Positions 44,887 to 54,767 of a stretch of 64,000 bases of DNA are shown piece by piece. Source of the stretch: an uncultured Sphingomonadaceae bacterium (GTDB lineage Bacteria > Pseudomonadota > Alphaproteobacteria > Sphingomonadales > Sphingomonadaceae); contig CAMLGC010000001.1 in the NCBI GenBank assembly GCA_946479505.1, positions 87,971-151,970 on the forward strand. The letters are read 5' to 3'. Position 1 is the stretch's first letter. Each line of letters begins with the position of its first letter. Both the position numbers and the translations under genes were made by a program. Under the pieces are notes generated by a model, which made no database searches, was not told the DNA's origin, and was given only the letters and a program-made list of their open reading frames with translations.

Positions 44887-45392
44887 AGCGCGCCGTCCTC
44901 CTCCTGCTCGCGCTCGCGGGGTGCCACGAGAACATGGTCCAGCAGCCGCGCTACGACGATTTCGAGGCCGCGCCGCTCTTTGCCGACGGCATGGTGATGC
45001 AGGCGCCGCCCGCGGGCACGATCGACCGTTCGGCGGCCGCACGCCTCGCCGCGACCGAGCGCCCGCCGCTCACCCCTGCTCTTCTCGAACGCGGGCGCGA
45101 GCGCTTCGGCATCTATTGTTCGGTGTGCCACGGCAGCGACGGGCGCGGCGACGGCGTCATCCCCGCCCGCGGCTTCCCCCACCCGCCCAGCTATCTCGAG
45201 CCGCGGCTGATCGCCGCGCCCACGGCCCATTTCTACGACGTCATCACCAACGGTTATGGTGTGATGTATTCCTACGCCGATCGCGTCGAGCCGCGCGACC
45301 GCTGGGCGATCGCGGCGTATATCCGGGCGCTGCAGGTGGCGGGGAGCGACGCCGCGTCCCAGCCTCGAGCGGAGCGTGGCGATGCGCGCTAA
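44883..45392 (+). CDS. actE: Alternative complex III subunit ActE (monohaem cytochrome c lipoprotein)
   Basis: A 169-aa lipoprotein (lipobox LALAGC, Cys14). One haem site CSVCH is followed by GSDGRGDGVIPARGFPHPP and a distal methionine in NGYGVMYSYADRVEPRDRW. It is the monohaem subunit that hands electrons from ActA to the oxidase side. Its stop overlaps the actF start. Confidence 0.92.
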   Translation: MKRAVLLLLALAGCHENMVQQPRYDDFEAAPLFADGMVMQAPPAGTIDRSAAARLAATERPPLTPALLERGRERFGIYCSVCHGSDGRGDGVIPARGFPHPPSYLEPRLIAAPTAHFYDVITNGYGVMYSYADRVEPRDRWAIAAYIRALQVAGSDAASQPRAERGDAR

Positions 45393-46428
45393 ACCCTCGC
45401 GCCTCGAACGCGGGCTCCTCGTCCTCGCCGGAATCGCGTGCATCGCGGCGCTCGCGCTGATCCTCATCGATCCGGTCGCCGCGCTTGCTGGCTGGGTCGG
45501 CGCCGCGGCGGCGTTCGCGGCGGTGCCGGCAGGCGCGCTGTTGCTTCAGGCGATGATGCGGCTGATCCCCGGCGCCTGGGGCGAGCAGTTGCGGCTGACC
45601 TGCGAGGCGGGTGTGCTGCTCGCGCTGCCCGCCGGGCTCGCCTTCGTGCCGGTGATCTTGGGCGCGGGCGTGCTCTACCCATGGGCGAGCCGCCCGCCCA
45701 TTTCGCCTTTCCAGGGCGCCTGGATGGCGGTCGTGCCCTTCGCAATCCGCACGATCCTCTGGTTCGCGCTGCTGATCGGCGCGGGCGCGCTGCTGCGCCA
45801 CCGTCGCGCCACAGGCGCGGTCTCGTCGATCTCCCTCGTCGCTTTCCCCGTGCTCGGAACCTTCGTCGCGGTGGACTGGCTGATGTCGCTCGACCTCGAC
45901 TTCACCTCGTCGGGCTACGGCCTTCAGGTGCTCATCCTGTCGGCCAACCTCGCGCTCGCCGCCTTGATCGTGATGCGGCTCACGATCGGCCGGACGCCCG
46001 CGCGGCCGGGCATCCTCGGCGGGCTACTGCTGACATTGCTCCTGATGTGGGCGTACATCCAGTTCCTCACCTTCTTCATCATCTGGTCGGGCAATTTGCC
46101 CACCGGCGTCGCCTGGTTCGCCCAGCGTGCGACGCTCGCCTCCGACGTGTCCGAATGGGCATTCTCGCTGCTCGGCGGCATTCCCCTGCTGATGCTCCTG
46201 CTGGCGCGCTTCCGCAGAAGCCCGCGTTGGATGATCGCGCTCTCGCTTTCGGTGATCGCGGGCAAGCTGATCGAGTTCGGCTGGCTCGCCTTGCCGGGCT
46301 ACGGCACGCTGGCGGTGATCGCGTTCGCGCTCGCGAGCCTGGGGCTCGGGCTCGGCTGTGCGGTCGGGCTGCCGCTCATGCTGCGACGGCGGGTGGCGGC
46401 GCGGCTGCCGCGGGGGGCATGGGCATGA
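45382..46428 (+). CDS. actF: Alternative complex III subunit ActF (NrfD-like membrane subunit)
   Basis: A 348-aa integral membrane protein with about ten helices, similar in style to ActC but shorter. Recognised by position and by stretches such as LYPWASRPPISPFQGAWMAV, TFVAVDWLMSLDLDFTSSGY and AYIQFLTFFIIWSGNLP. It lies at the subunit interface in alternative complex III. ATG 45382 is favoured, with a GGAG site upstream; GTG 45376 would add two residues. Confidence 0.9.
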   Translation: MRAKPSRLERGLLVLAGIACIAALALILIDPVAALAGWVGAAAAFAAVPAGALLLQAMMRLIPGAWGEQLRLTCEAGVLLALPAGLAFVPVILGAGVLYPWASRPPISPFQGAWMAVVPFAIRTILWFALLIGAGALLRHRRATGAVSSISLVAFPVLGTFVAVDWLMSLDLDFTSSGYGLQVLILSANLALAALIVMRLTIGRTPARPGILGGLLLTLLLMWAYIQFLTFFIIWSGNLPTGVAWFAQRATLASDVSEWAFSLLGGIPLLMLLLARFRRSPRWMIALSLSVIAGKLIEFGWLALPGYGTLAVIAFALASLGLGLGCAVGLPLMLRRRVAARLPRGAWA

Positions 46429-46856
46429 CCCGCGACCTGAACCCGGGCACCAAGGTGCAACGCGGCGACACGCGCGCGGTATCCGAAGAGGCGCGACGGC
46501 TGGGCTACGAGCCCAAGGACGCGCCTGCCAGGGGCGTGGCCTGGGGCGTGGCGGCATTCATCGGGCTCATGGTGCTCGGGTTGATCGTCGCAGCGCCGCT
46601 CGTCTGGAAGCTCGAGCAGACGCATCCCCCGGCGGTGCCCCCGCGCAGCGCGCCGCTGCCGCCCTCGCCGCGGCTGCTCGTCGACGCGCCCGCCCAGCGC
46701 CGCCGGATCGAGGCGCGGCAGCACGCACAGCTCGAACGCGGCCCGATCACGATCGAGGACGCGATGCGGCGCGTGGCGGCGCAGGGCTGGACCGATGCGG
46801 CGCCGGCGCCAACCACGGTCGAGGCGGCGCGCAATCATGTCGAGGCGGCGAAATGA
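46425..46856 (+). CDS. Single-helix membrane protein of the ACIII-oxidase operon
   Basis: A 143-aa protein with one helix at about residues 37-59 (GVAWGVAAFIGLMVLGLIVAA). A proline-rich region follows (PPAVPPRSAPLPPSPR) and the C-terminal part carries ERGPITIEDAMRRVAAQGW, typical of small assembly or docking subunits. I do not recognise a named family. It overlaps actF and sco by four bases each, so it is expressed with them. Inference: an extra subunit or assembly factor linking alternative complex III to the oxidase. Confidence 0.75.
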   Translation: MTRDLNPGTKVQRGDTRAVSEEARRLGYEPKDAPARGVAWGVAAFIGLMVLGLIVAAPLVWKLEQTHPPAVPPRSAPLPPSPRLLVDAPAQRRRIEARQHAQLERGPITIEDAMRRVAAQGWTDAAPAPTTVEAARNHVEAAK

Positions 46857-47626
46857 CCTTCCGGCTGCTTTTCCTCCTGCTCCTCTGCCTCGCAGCGCCC
46901 GCATTCGCCCAGGCCGGGTTCGATCCGTTCGGCGAGGCGACGATCGACGAGCGGCCGGGCGCGCAGATTCCGCTCGATGTCCCTCTCACCAACGCGCACG
47001 GCCAGCCGACGACGTTGCGCGCGATCGGTGACGGCAAGCCGATCCTGCTCGCGCCGGTGCTCCACAACTGCCCGAACCTCTGCGGCGTGACGCTGGCGGG
47101 GATCGCCGATGCGATCGCCGGCCAGTCGCTTCGGCCGGGCAAGGATTTCAGCTTCGTCGCCTTCGGGATCGATCCCAAGGAAGGGCCGAAGACCGCCGCG
47201 GGCGATCTCGCGCGGCTGCGCGAGCGGCCCGAGGGTGCGGCGCTCGGGCCGGCTTTCGCGCTCGTCGGGCCGGCGGCGTCGATCCGCGCGGTGACGGACG
47301 CGCTCGGCTACCGCTACGCCTGGGACGATCGGATCGGCCAATATGCGCATATCGCGGCGGTCGCGGTGCTCACCCCGGACGGGCGTTTGTCGAGCTGGCT
47401 CTACGGGCTCACGCCCCAGCCCGGCGACCTTTCGGATGCGCTCGCCGACGCGCAGGCCGGCCAGACGGGGAGTTGGGGCGCGCAACTGCTGCTGCTCTGC
47501 TTCCACTACGATCCCGAGACGGGCCGCTATACGGTCGCGATCGAGAAGATCATCAAGCTCGCCGCGTTCCTGACCGTCGCCGGGCTCGGCTTCCTCGTCT
47601 GGCGCTTGCGGCGGAGGCACGCATGA
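46853..47626 (+). CDS. Sco-family copper chaperone
   Basis: A 257-aa exported protein of the SCO1/SenC family. The signal peptide ends APAFAQ. The copper site is C-x3-C in [11 protein letters not shown] with a later histidine in YAHIAAV. It has one extra hydrophobic helix at the C-terminus ([20 protein letters not shown]), so it is anchored at both ends. It delivers copper to the CuA centre of oxidase subunit II, the gene that begins four bases before its stop. Confidence 0.93.
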   Translation: MTFRLLFLLLLCLAAPAFAQAGFDPFGEATIDERPGAQIPLDVPLTNAHGQPTTLRAIGDGKPILLAPVLHNCPNLCGVTLAGIADAIAGQSLRPGKDFSFVAFGIDPKEGPKTAAGDLARLRERPEGAALGPAFALVGPAASIRAVTDALGYRYAWDDRIGQYAHIAAVAVLTPDGRLSSWLYGLTPQPGDLSDALADAQAGQTGSWGAQLLLLCFHYDPETGRYTVAIEKIIKLAAFLTVAGLGFLVWRLRRRHA

Positions 47627-48582
47627 GCGGCGGGATCGAGCTCTGGCCGCCCCAGGCCTCTCACCATGCCGAGCAGATCGACCTGCTCATCGGCAGCTTC
47701 GGCGCGATGGTGTGGGTGCTGACGCTGCCGGTTTTCATCCTGATGACGTGGTTCGTCATCCGCTATCGCCGCTCCAACGACGTCAACCGCCAGCACGCGC
47801 CCAGCCACAACATGTGGCTCGAGCTTTCCTGGTCGGGGATCCCGTTCCTGTTCATCATCGGCTTCTACATCTGGGCAACCGCACTCTTCATCGACATCCA
47901 CCGCCCGCCGCACGACGCGCGCCCGATCCACGTCGTCGCCAAGCAATGGATGTGGAAGTTCCAGCATCCCGAGGGCGCGCGCGAGATCAACGAGCTGCAC
48001 GTGCCCGTGGATACGCCGATCAAACTCATCATGCAGTCGCAGGACGTGATCCACAGCCTTTATCTGCCCGCCTTCCGCATCAAGCAGGACCTGCTGCCGG
48101 GGCGCTACACCTCGCTCTGGTTCGACGCCGACAAGACCGGCGTTTTCCCCATTCGCTGCGCCGAATTCTGCGGGACCGACCACAGCATCATGGGCGGCCG
48201 GCTGATCGTGATGCCCAAGGACGCCTACGCCGCCTGGCTCGAGCATGCGAAGGACAACGGCACCGCGGGGACGATGGCGGAGATGGGCGCGCGCCTGTTC
48301 CGCAGCGTCGGATGCAGCGGCTGCCACGGCGCCGCCTCCTCGGTCCACGCGCCGCCGCTCGCCGGCATTTTCGGCCGCCCGGTCGGGCTTTCGGACGGCC
48401 GCACGATCGTCGCGGACGAGCAGTATATCCAGGATTCGATCCTGCTGCCGAGCAAGGACGTGGCGGGCGGCTATGCTCCGATCATGCCGACCTACGGAAA
48501 CGTGCTGACCCCCGACCAGGTCAACGCGCTGGTCGCCTATCTCAAGTCCACCACCACCAGCCGGGGGAGCGAAAGGCAGTGA
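47623..48582 (+). CDS. coxB: Cytochrome c oxidase subunit II with fused cytochrome c (caa3-type)
   Basis: A 319-aa subunit. Two helices (about residues 27-45 and 70-92) are followed by the CuA domain with [14 protein letters not shown], then a C-terminal cytochrome c domain with haem site CSGCH and a methionine in YAPIMPTYG. The fused cytochrome marks a caa3-type oxidase. It receives electrons, in this operon most likely directly from alternative complex III. Confidence 0.95.
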   Translation: MSGGIELWPPQASHHAEQIDLLIGSFGAMVWVLTLPVFILMTWFVIRYRRSNDVNRQHAPSHNMWLELSWSGIPFLFIIGFYIWATALFIDIHRPPHDARPIHVVAKQWMWKFQHPEGAREINELHVPVDTPIKLIMQSQDVIHSLYLPAFRIKQDLLPGRYTSLWFDADKTGVFPIRCAEFCGTDHSIMGGRLIVMPKDAYAAWLEHAKDNGTAGTMAEMGARLFRSVGCSGCHGAASSVHAPPLAGIFGRPVGLSDGRTIVADEQYIQDSILLPSKDVAGGYAPIMPTYGNVLTPDQVNALVAYLKSTTTSRGSERQ

Positions 48583-50228
48583 GCGACGCCGCGATCGACA
48601 CCGAGCGCAAACCCATGGACGTCGAGGCCACGAGCTATCTGCGCGCCGGCAACGGCCTCAAATCGTGGTTCTTCACCACCGATCACAAACGGATCGCGAT
48701 CCTCTATCTCGTCTCGATCACCTTCTTTTTCCTGATCGGCGCGGTGGCGGCGGCGTTGATCCGGCTCGACCTGCTGACGCCGCAGCCTGATCTGCTCACC
48801 AACGAGGGCTATAACCGTGCCTTCTCGCTCCACGGCATCATCATGGTGTGGTTCTTCCTGATCCCGTCGATCCCGACGGTGTTCGGCAATTTCCTGATTC
48901 CGCTGATGATCGGCGCGCGCGATCTCGCCTTTCCGCGGCTCAACCTGCTGAGCTGGTACATCTACATCGCCGGCGGTCTCGCGACGCTTTATGTCGTGAT
49001 CGGCGGCGGGGTGGATACCGGCTGGACCTTCTACACCCCGCTCTCGTCGGTCTATGCGAACGGCGCGGTGGTGGCCGCGATCACGGCGGTGTTCATCAGC
49101 GGCTTCTCGACGATTCTCACCGGGCTCAATTTCATCGTCACGATCCACAAGCTGCGCGCGCCGGGGATGACCTGGGGGCGGCTGCCACTCTTCATCTGGT
49201 CGCATTATGCCGTGTCGATCATCTTCGTGCTGGCGACGCCGGTGCTCGCCGTGACGCTCGCGCTGGTCGCGGCCGAGCGGTTGTTCGGGATCGGCGTGTT
49301 CGACCCGCGGCTGGGCGGCGACCCCCTGCTCTTCCAGCACCTCTTCTGGTTCTACAGCCACCCGGCCGTCTATATCATGGTGCTGCCCGCGATCGGGGTG
49401 GTGAGCGAGCTCGTCACCGCGGGCGCGCACAAGCGCATCTTCGGATATTGGTTCGTCGCCTTCGCCTCGATCGCGATCGCGGTGATCGGCTTCATGGTGT
49501 GGGGCCACCACATGTTCGTCTCGGGCCAGTCGATCTATGCGAGCGCGGTCTTCTCGTTCCTCTCGATCGCGGTCGCGGTCCCTTCCGCGATCAAGATCTA
49601 CAATTGGACCGCGACGCTCTACAAAGGCGATATCGCGCTCGACGCGCCGTTGCTGTTCGCGCTCGGGTTCATCGGGCTGTTCGTCGCGGGCGGGCTGACC
49701 GGGCTCATGCTCGCGATGCTCGCGATCGACGTCCACGTCCACGACACCTATTTCGTGGTCGCCCACTTCCACTACATCATGGTCGGCGGCACGGTGTCCG
49801 CGTTCTTCGGCGCACTCCACTTCTGGTGGCCCAAGATGACCGGGCGGCTCTACAACGAGGTGCTCGGGCGGATCGCCGCGATCGTCATCATCGTCGGGTT
49901 CAACCTCACCTTCTTCCCGCAGTTCCTGCTCGGCTACGAAGGCATGCCGCGGCGCTACCACGTCTATCCGCCGCAATTCCAGGTGCTCCACGTCTTCTCG
50001 TCGGCGGGCGCGGCGATGCTCGCGGTGGGTTATGCGATGCCGGCCTTCTACCTGCTCTGGTCGCTCCGCCACGGGCGGCGGGCGGGCCCCAACCCGTGGG
50101 GCGCGACCGGGCTCGAATGGACGACCTCGTCGCCGCCGCCGACTCACAATTTCCGCGAGCAACCGGTCGTCGTGCGCGAGCCCTACGATTACCCGCTGGC
50201 GCATCCTGCGAGCCGCAAGGATGGCTGA
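48579..50228 (+). CDS. coxA: Cytochrome c oxidase subunit I, A2-type
   Basis: A 549-aa catalytic subunit of about twelve helices. The proton-pathway stretch reads [18 protein letters not shown], so the glutamate of A1-type oxidases (HPEV) is replaced by the YSHPAV motif typical of A2-type oxidases. Other ligands are in WGHHMFVSG and [19 protein letters not shown]. It holds haem a/a3 and CuB and reduces oxygen to water. GTG 48579 overlaps the coxB stop. Confidence 0.95.
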   Translation: MSDAAIDTERKPMDVEATSYLRAGNGLKSWFFTTDHKRIAILYLVSITFFFLIGAVAAALIRLDLLTPQPDLLTNEGYNRAFSLHGIIMVWFFLIPSIPTVFGNFLIPLMIGARDLAFPRLNLLSWYIYIAGGLATLYVVIGGGVDTGWTFYTPLSSVYANGAVVAAITAVFISGFSTILTGLNFIVTIHKLRAPGMTWGRLPLFIWSHYAVSIIFVLATPVLAVTLALVAAERLFGIGVFDPRLGGDPLLFQHLFWFYSHPAVYIMVLPAIGVVSELVTAGAHKRIFGYWFVAFASIAIAVIGFMVWGHHMFVSGQSIYASAVFSFLSIAVAVPSAIKIYNWTATLYKGDIALDAPLLFALGFIGLFVAGGLTGLMLAMLAIDVHVHDTYFVVAHFHYIMVGGTVSAFFGALHFWWPKMTGRLYNEVLGRIAAIVIIVGFNLTFFPQFLLGYEGMPRRYHVYPPQFQVLHVFSSAGAAMLAVGYAMPAFYLLWSLRHGRRAGPNPWGATGLEWTTSSPPPTHNFREQPVVVREPYDYPLAHPASRKDG

Positions 50229-50850
50229 GACGACGCCCCTCCACGAACCCTTCCACGAGGCCGCGCGCCAGCGCGAGGCCGATCGGCTGGGCATGCTCAT
50301 CTTTCTCGCCAGCGAGGTGATGCTGTTCGGCGGCATCTTCGCCGCGGCGATCGGGCTGAGGCTCGAAAACCGCGTCGCCTATGTCGAGGCGGCGCATCAC
50401 CTGAAGCTCTGGTTCGGCACCGCCAACACCGCGGTGCTGCTGACCTCGAGCCTGTTCGCCGCACTCGCGGTCGTGGCGGCGCGGACGAAACAGCCGCGCT
50501 GGGCGGGGCGGTGGTTCGCCGTAACGGTGGCGCTCGGACTGGTTTTCCTCTGCACCAAGGGAACCGAATATTGCCTGGAATACAAGGAAGGGCTGATGCC
50601 CGGCACCGCCGGCGCACATTTCGAGAGCCATTTCGAACAGCTCTTCATGAACCTCTATTTCATCTCGACCGGGCTGCACGCGATACATGTCACGATCGGG
50701 ATGGCGCTGCTCACCATCGCCGCGCTCTCGCGGCGCGCGCGCAACGACCAGAATGCGGTGCTGATCGGCAACGTCGCGCTCTACTGGCACCTTGTCGATA
50801 TCGTGTGGATCTTCCTCTACCCCACGCTCTATCTGGCGGGCGTCAAATGA
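50221..50850 (+). CDS. coxC: Cytochrome c oxidase subunit III
   Basis: A 209-aa membrane subunit with five helices. Typical segments are [37 protein letters not shown] and [16 protein letters not shown], ending [16 protein letters not shown]. It stabilises the oxidase and supports proton uptake. It overlaps coxA by 8 bases and the subunit IV gene by four. Confidence 0.94.
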   Translation: MAETTPLHEPFHEAARQREADRLGMLIFLASEVMLFGGIFAAAIGLRLENRVAYVEAAHHLKLWFGTANTAVLLTSSLFAALAVVAARTKQPRWAGRWFAVTVALGLVFLCTKGTEYCLEYKEGLMPGTAGAHFESHFEQLFMNLYFISTGLHAIHVTIGMALLTIAALSRRARNDQNAVLIGNVALYWHLVDIVWIFLYPTLYLAGVK

Positions 50851-51119
50851 GCCGCGCAGTCGCCCGTCTCGTGCTCGCCTGGATCGGGCTTATGGTGCTG
50901 CTTGCGATCACTTTCGGCGCGGCGCACCTGCCGTTGGGCACGACGGTCAAGCCCTGGGTCGGCTACGTCATCGCGAGCGCCAAGGCCGCGCTCGTGCTGT
51001 GGTATTTCATGGAAATGCGCCGCGAGGCATCGCTCGCGCGGCTGGCGATGCTCGTCGGGTTCGTGTGGTTGGCGATGCTGCTGATGCTGACCGCGGCCGA
51101 TTACCTCACCCGCGGCTGA
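50847..51119 (+). CDS. Cytochrome c oxidase subunit IV (small)
   Basis: A 90-aa protein with three short helices (RLVLAWIGLMVLLAITFGAA, VGYVIASAKAALVLWYFMEM, RLAMLVGFVWLAMLLMLTAA), as in bacterial caa3-type subunit IV. It is the last gene of the respiratory operon. The cyclopropane synthase gene lies convergent four bases beyond. Confidence 0.88.
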   Translation: MSRAVARLVLAWIGLMVLLAITFGAAHLPLGTTVKPWVGYVIASAKAALVLWYFMEMRREASLARLAMLVGFVWLAMLLMLTAADYLTRG

Positions 51120-51122
51120 CGT

Positions 51123-52376
51123 TCACTCCGCCGCCTGCGCCTGCGGGGCCGCCTCGAACGCGCGGTAGCGGTCCTCGGCCTGCTCCATATAGCGCCGCGT
51201 GATCGGTACCGCGTCGCGGCGGCGGGCGAGCTGAACCTGGAAGTTGCAGTGATCGCTGTAGCGGAAGGCGGTGATCGCGCTTGCCAGATAATAGGTCCAC
51301 ATGCGGAAGAAGCGCTCGTCGTACAGCGCGACGATCTCGTCCTTCGCAGCGGCGACGCGATCGTACCAATGCTCGAGCGTGTAGGCGTAGTGAAGGCGCA
51401 GCACCTCAACGTCGGTCGCCCATAGTCGCGCCTGCTCGACGTGCGGCATGATCTCGGACAACGCGGGCGAATAGCCGCCGGGGAAAATGTACTTGCGCGT
51501 CCAGTGATCGGTCTCGCCCGGGCCGCCTGCGCGGCCGATCGAATGGATCAGCGCGACACCGTCGTCGGCGAGCCGATCGGCGACGACGTCGAAGAACCGC
51601 CCGTAATTGGGCCTGCCGACATGTTCGAACATGCCTACCGAAACGATCCGGTCGAACCGCCCCTCGACCTCGCGATAGTCGAGCTTCTCGAAGCGCACGC
51701 GATCCGCGACTCCCGCCTCTTGCGCACGCCGCCGCGCGACCGCGAGCTGCTCGTCCGAAAGCGTGATGCCGAGCACGTCGACATCGGCGACACGGTTGAG
51801 GTAGAGCGCCATTCCGCCCCAGCCGCAGCCGATGTCGAGCACGCGCTGACCGGGCCTGAGCAGCAGCTTGGCGGCGATGTGGGCCTTCTTGTCCGACTGC
51901 GCCTGCTCGAGCGTCTCGTGCTCGGGGTCGGTCCAATAGGCGCAGCTATATTGGCGATCGGCGTCGAGGAAGAGGTCGTAGAGCCGATCCGACAGATCGT
52001 AGTGGTGCGCGACATTCTGCCGCGCGCGCCCGCGCCCGTTGCGCTCGAGCACGGTCTTGAGCCACTGGTGCGAGCGGCCGATGAGATTTCGGCGCGCATT
52101 CCCGCGCTGCCAGCGCATGTTGTGGAGGACGAGATCGAGGAGCTGGCGGATGTCGCCGTCTTCAATCACGATTCCGCCGTTCATGAAGCCTTCGCCCGCG
52201 CCAAGCGCGGGGTTGCGGATCAGGCGCCACACCGTCGCGCGGTCGGCAATGCGCACCGCGCTGCGGCGCGCGCAGGGCTCGCCCCGGTATGTCGTCCGTT
52301 GGCCGTTCGGCCACGTCACCTCGAAGTGCCCCGACTGGATCAGCTTGCGAAACAACCGGTCGAGCAGGTTCATCAT
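51123..52376 (-). CDS. cfa: Cyclopropane-fatty-acyl-phospholipid synthase
   Basis: A 417-aa enzyme that adds a methylene group from S-adenosylmethionine to unsaturated acyl chains of membrane lipids. The SAM site is VLDIGCGWGGMALYL, and HHYDLSDRLYDLFLD and QYSCAYW precede it. The family signature VSVGMFEHVG follows, with HCNFQVQLARR near the C-terminus. ATG 52376 or the adjacent ATG 52373 is the start; GGAGGG is immediately upstream, which favours the second. It converges on the oxidase operon. Confidence 0.92.
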   Translation of the reverse strand: MMNLLDRLFRKLIQSGHFEVTWPNGQRTTYRGEPCARRSAVRIADRATVWRLIRNPALGAGEGFMNGGIVIEDGDIRQLLDLVLHNMRWQRGNARRNLIGRSHQWLKTVLERNGRGRARQNVAHHYDLSDRLYDLFLDADRQYSCAYWTDPEHETLEQAQSDKKAHIAAKLLLRPGQRVLDIGCGWGGMALYLNRVADVDVLGITLSDEQLAVARRRAQEAGVADRVRFEKLDYREVEGRFDRIVSVGMFEHVGRPNYGRFFDVVADRLADDGVALIHSIGRAGGPGETDHWTRKYIFPGGYSPALSEIMPHVEQARLWATDVEVLRLHYAYTLEHWYDRVAAAKDEIVALYDERFFRMWTYYLASAITAFRYSDHCNFQVQLARRRDAVPITRRYMEQAEDRYRAFEAAPQAQAAE

Positions 52377-52468
52377 CCCTCCAGCGCGCTATTGCCCCTC
52401 TTGCCCAGCGAGAACGCCACCCCTTTTCTATCGTTCCCCGACATATAATCAAATCCCGGCGGCGCCGG

Positions 52469-52888
52469 TTACATCCGATCGATGAGACCTTCGAGCATCG
52501 GCCGCATCCGGCGCAGCTCGGTGCGGTGGCTCGCGGCGAGCGAATCGAGCATCGCACGGCCGTGCGGCGTGATCGCGACGCATACCTTGCGGCGATCATC
52601 CTTCAACTGGCGTCGGGCGACGAGCCCCAGCTTTTCGAGACGGTTGACGAGCTCGGTCGCGCTGTGCGGACGGAGCAGCAAGCGCTCTGCAAGCGTGCCC
52701 ACAAGCATCTCGCCGCCCTCCATCGCACGCACCGCAAGCAGCGCCTGGTGCTGCTGCGGCGTCAGCCCGGCTTCGGCCGCGGCATCCTCGCTGAAGCGCA
52801 GGAAACGGCGGAGTTCGTAGCGGAAACGCGCGAGCGTCTCATAATCCTTGTCGCATACGGGATCGGGGGCCATTCCCCATCGTCGCAT
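52469..52888 (-). CDS. MarR-family transcriptional regulator
   Basis: A 139-aa winged-helix regulator. The recognition helix region is LLLRPHSATELVNRLEKLGLV, followed by the wing RRQLKDDRRKVCVAITPHGR. Helices at both ends form the dimer. The first part (SEDAAAEAGLTPQQHQALLAV) fits MarR. ATG 52888 gives the family length; a longer frame to 52981 would reach into the divergent ClC promoter region. It may regulate cfa or clcA, but no operator was identified. Confidence 0.82.
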   Translation of the reverse strand: MRRWGMAPDPVCDKDYETLARFRYELRRFLRFSEDAAAEAGLTPQQHQALLAVRAMEGGEMLVGTLAERLLLRPHSATELVNRLEKLGLVARRQLKDDRRKVCVAITPHGRAMLDSLAASHRTELRRMRPMLEGLIDRM

Positions 52889-52964
52889 GGAAACGCTTGC
52901 CTTGCCATAGGTCGGTTTACGACATAGTGGACACGCACCTTCTAAAGCACGAAAGAATTGAGAG

Positions 52965-54767
52965 ATGGACCGAACGCCCACGGCCTATGCGCCCGGCTTC
53001 GTCGCCCGGCCGCGCCTTGCCGATCATAGCGCCGACACGCGCATGCTGCTGCTCGCCGTCATGGCGCTGGTGGTGGGCACCGGCGGCGCCGCTTCGGCGT
53101 GGCTGCTGCTCCATCTGATCGCGATCGTCATCAACGCGGCCTGGTTCGGGCGCTTCTCTGCCGAGCCGGCGCTGATCCTCGACAACACCCTGGGCATCGC
53201 GGGGATCGCGATTCCCGTGATCGGCAGCGCGATCGTCGGACTGATGGCGCGCTACGGATCGGACAAGATCCGCGGCCACGGCATCCCCGAGGCGATCGAG
53301 GCGATCCTCTACGGGCAGAGCAAACTCTCGGTCAAAGTCGCGATCCTCAAGCCGTTGTCGTCGGCGATCTCGATCGGCACGGGCGGGCCGTTCGGCGCCG
53401 AGGGCCCGATCATCATGACCGGCGGCGCGATCGGATCGATCTTCGCGCAGCGCTTCCGGCTGACCGCGGCCGAGCGCAAGACGCTGCTCGTCGCCGGCGC
53501 CGCGGCGGGCATGACGGGCATCTTCGGCACGCCGATTGCCGCGATCCTGCTCGCGATCGAGGTGCTGCTGTTCGAATGGAAGCCGCGCAGCTTCGTCCCC
53601 GTCGTGGTCGCTTCGCTCACCGCGCTCGCGTGGCGGCCCTATCTCGTCGGGGTCGGGCCGCTCTTCCCCTTCGACGCGAGCATCGCGATCGACATGACGA
53701 CGCTGGTCCTGGCGGCGCTGCTGGGCGTGGTTTCGGGCTTCCTGGCGGTGGGGCTGTCGAGCGCGCTTTATCGGATCGAGGACGGCTTCCACGCGCTGCC
53801 CGTCCATTGGATGTGGTGGCCCGCGCTCGGCGCGGTGATCGTGGGCATCGGCGGCATCATCGAACCGCGCGTGCTCGGCGCCGGCTATAACAGCATCCAG
53901 GACCTGCTCGACGGCTCGCTGGCGTTGAAGGCGATGCTGCTGCTGCTCGTGGTCAAGGCGGTGGTGTGGCTGGTCGCGCTCGGATCGGGCACCTCGGGCG
54001 GCATTCTCGCGCCCTTGCTCATCCTCGGCGGAGCCTTCGGCGGACTCGCCGGTCTGGTGCTGCCGGGAACGCCGGGCGTGTGGGCGATGATGGGCATGGC
54101 CGGGGTGATGGCCGCCGCGATGCGCGCACCGCTTACCGCGGCCTTGTTCGCGGTCGAGCTCACCGGCCATTTCGACGCACTGCCCGCGACCGCCGCGACC
54201 GCGGGGGCCGCCTATACGGTCGCCGTGCTCGTGCTCAAGCGCTCGATCCTCACCGAGAAGATCTCGCGCCGCGGCCGGCACATCCTCCAGGAATACAGCG
54301 TCGATCCGCTCGCGATCGCGCAGGCCGAGCAGATCATGACACGTGATCCCAGAACGCTCGCCGAAGAGATGTCGATCGCCGATGCGATCCGCTTCTTCGA
54401 GGCGGACGCCGAGCATCGCAGCTATCCGGTGGTCGACGAGGCGGGCCGTCCGATCGCCGTCGCCTCGCGCTCCGACGCACTGCGCTGGCGCCAGGCCGAG
54501 CTGGGCGACGACGTGACGCTGGGCGAGCAGCTTTCGGACAAGTCGCTCCCCGTCGTCCATCCCGCGACGCCGGCGACCGACGTCGCCAACCTGATGATCG
54601 CCGAGGACATCGGCCGCATCTGCGTGGTCGATCCGAAATCGGGGGCGCTGATCGGCATCATCGCGCGTCGCAACCTGCTGGGCGCGCGCGCCGGCAAGCT
54701 CCGCGAAGAACGCGAGCGCAGCGCGCAGGAGGCGCGGATCGCATGGCCGCGCGGCGAGCGGACCTAA
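52965..54767 (+). CDS. ClC-family chloride channel/antiporter with CBS domains
   Basis: A 600-aa membrane protein. ClC signatures are ISIGTGGPFGAEGPIIMTGG (the usual GREGP is GAEGP), the early motif GHGIPEAIEA, and GSGTSGGILAPLLILGG. Two CBS domains fill the last 150 residues (ITRDPRT-type start at about 451; VVHPATPATDVANLMI at about 526), which usually bind adenine nucleotides and gate the channel. The change from R to A in GREGP may alter selectivity or gating. It diverges from the MarR gene and ends convergently over 4 bases with the fructosamine kinase gene. Confidence 0.9.
   Translation: MDRTPTAYAPGFVARPRLADHSADTRMLLLAVMALVVGTGGAASAWLLLHLIAIVINAAWFGRFSAEPALILDNTLGIAGIAIPVIGSAIVGLMARYGSDKIRGHGIPEAIEAILYGQSKLSVKVAILKPLSSAISIGTGGPFGAEGPIIMTGGAIGSIFAQRFRLTAAERKTLLVAGAAAGMTGIFGTPIAAILLAIEVLLFEWKPRSFVPVVVASLTALAWRPYLVGVGPLFPFDASIAIDMTTLVLAALLGVVSGFLAVGLSSALYRIEDGFHALPVHWMWWPALGAVIVGIGGIIEPRVLGAGYNSIQDLLDGSLALKAMLLLLVVKAVVWLVALGSGTSGGILAPLLILGGAFGGLAGLVLPGTPGVWAMMGMAGVMAAAMRAPLTAALFAVELTGHFDALPATAATAGAAYTVAVLVLKRSILTEKISRRGRHILQEYSVDPLAIAQAEQIMTRDPRTLAEEMSIADAIRFFEADAEHRSYPVVDEAGRPIAVASRSDALRWRQAELGDDVTLGEQLSDKSLPVVHPATPATDVANLMIAEDIGRICVVDPKSGALIGIIARRNLLGARAGKLREERERSAQEARIAWPRGERT

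Noticed and set aside
52875..52888. LacI-like site TGGAAACGCTTGCC at the MarR start
   Set aside because: Only 11 of 14 core bases match, it is far from the LacI-regulated locus, and it covers the first codons of a coding frame.
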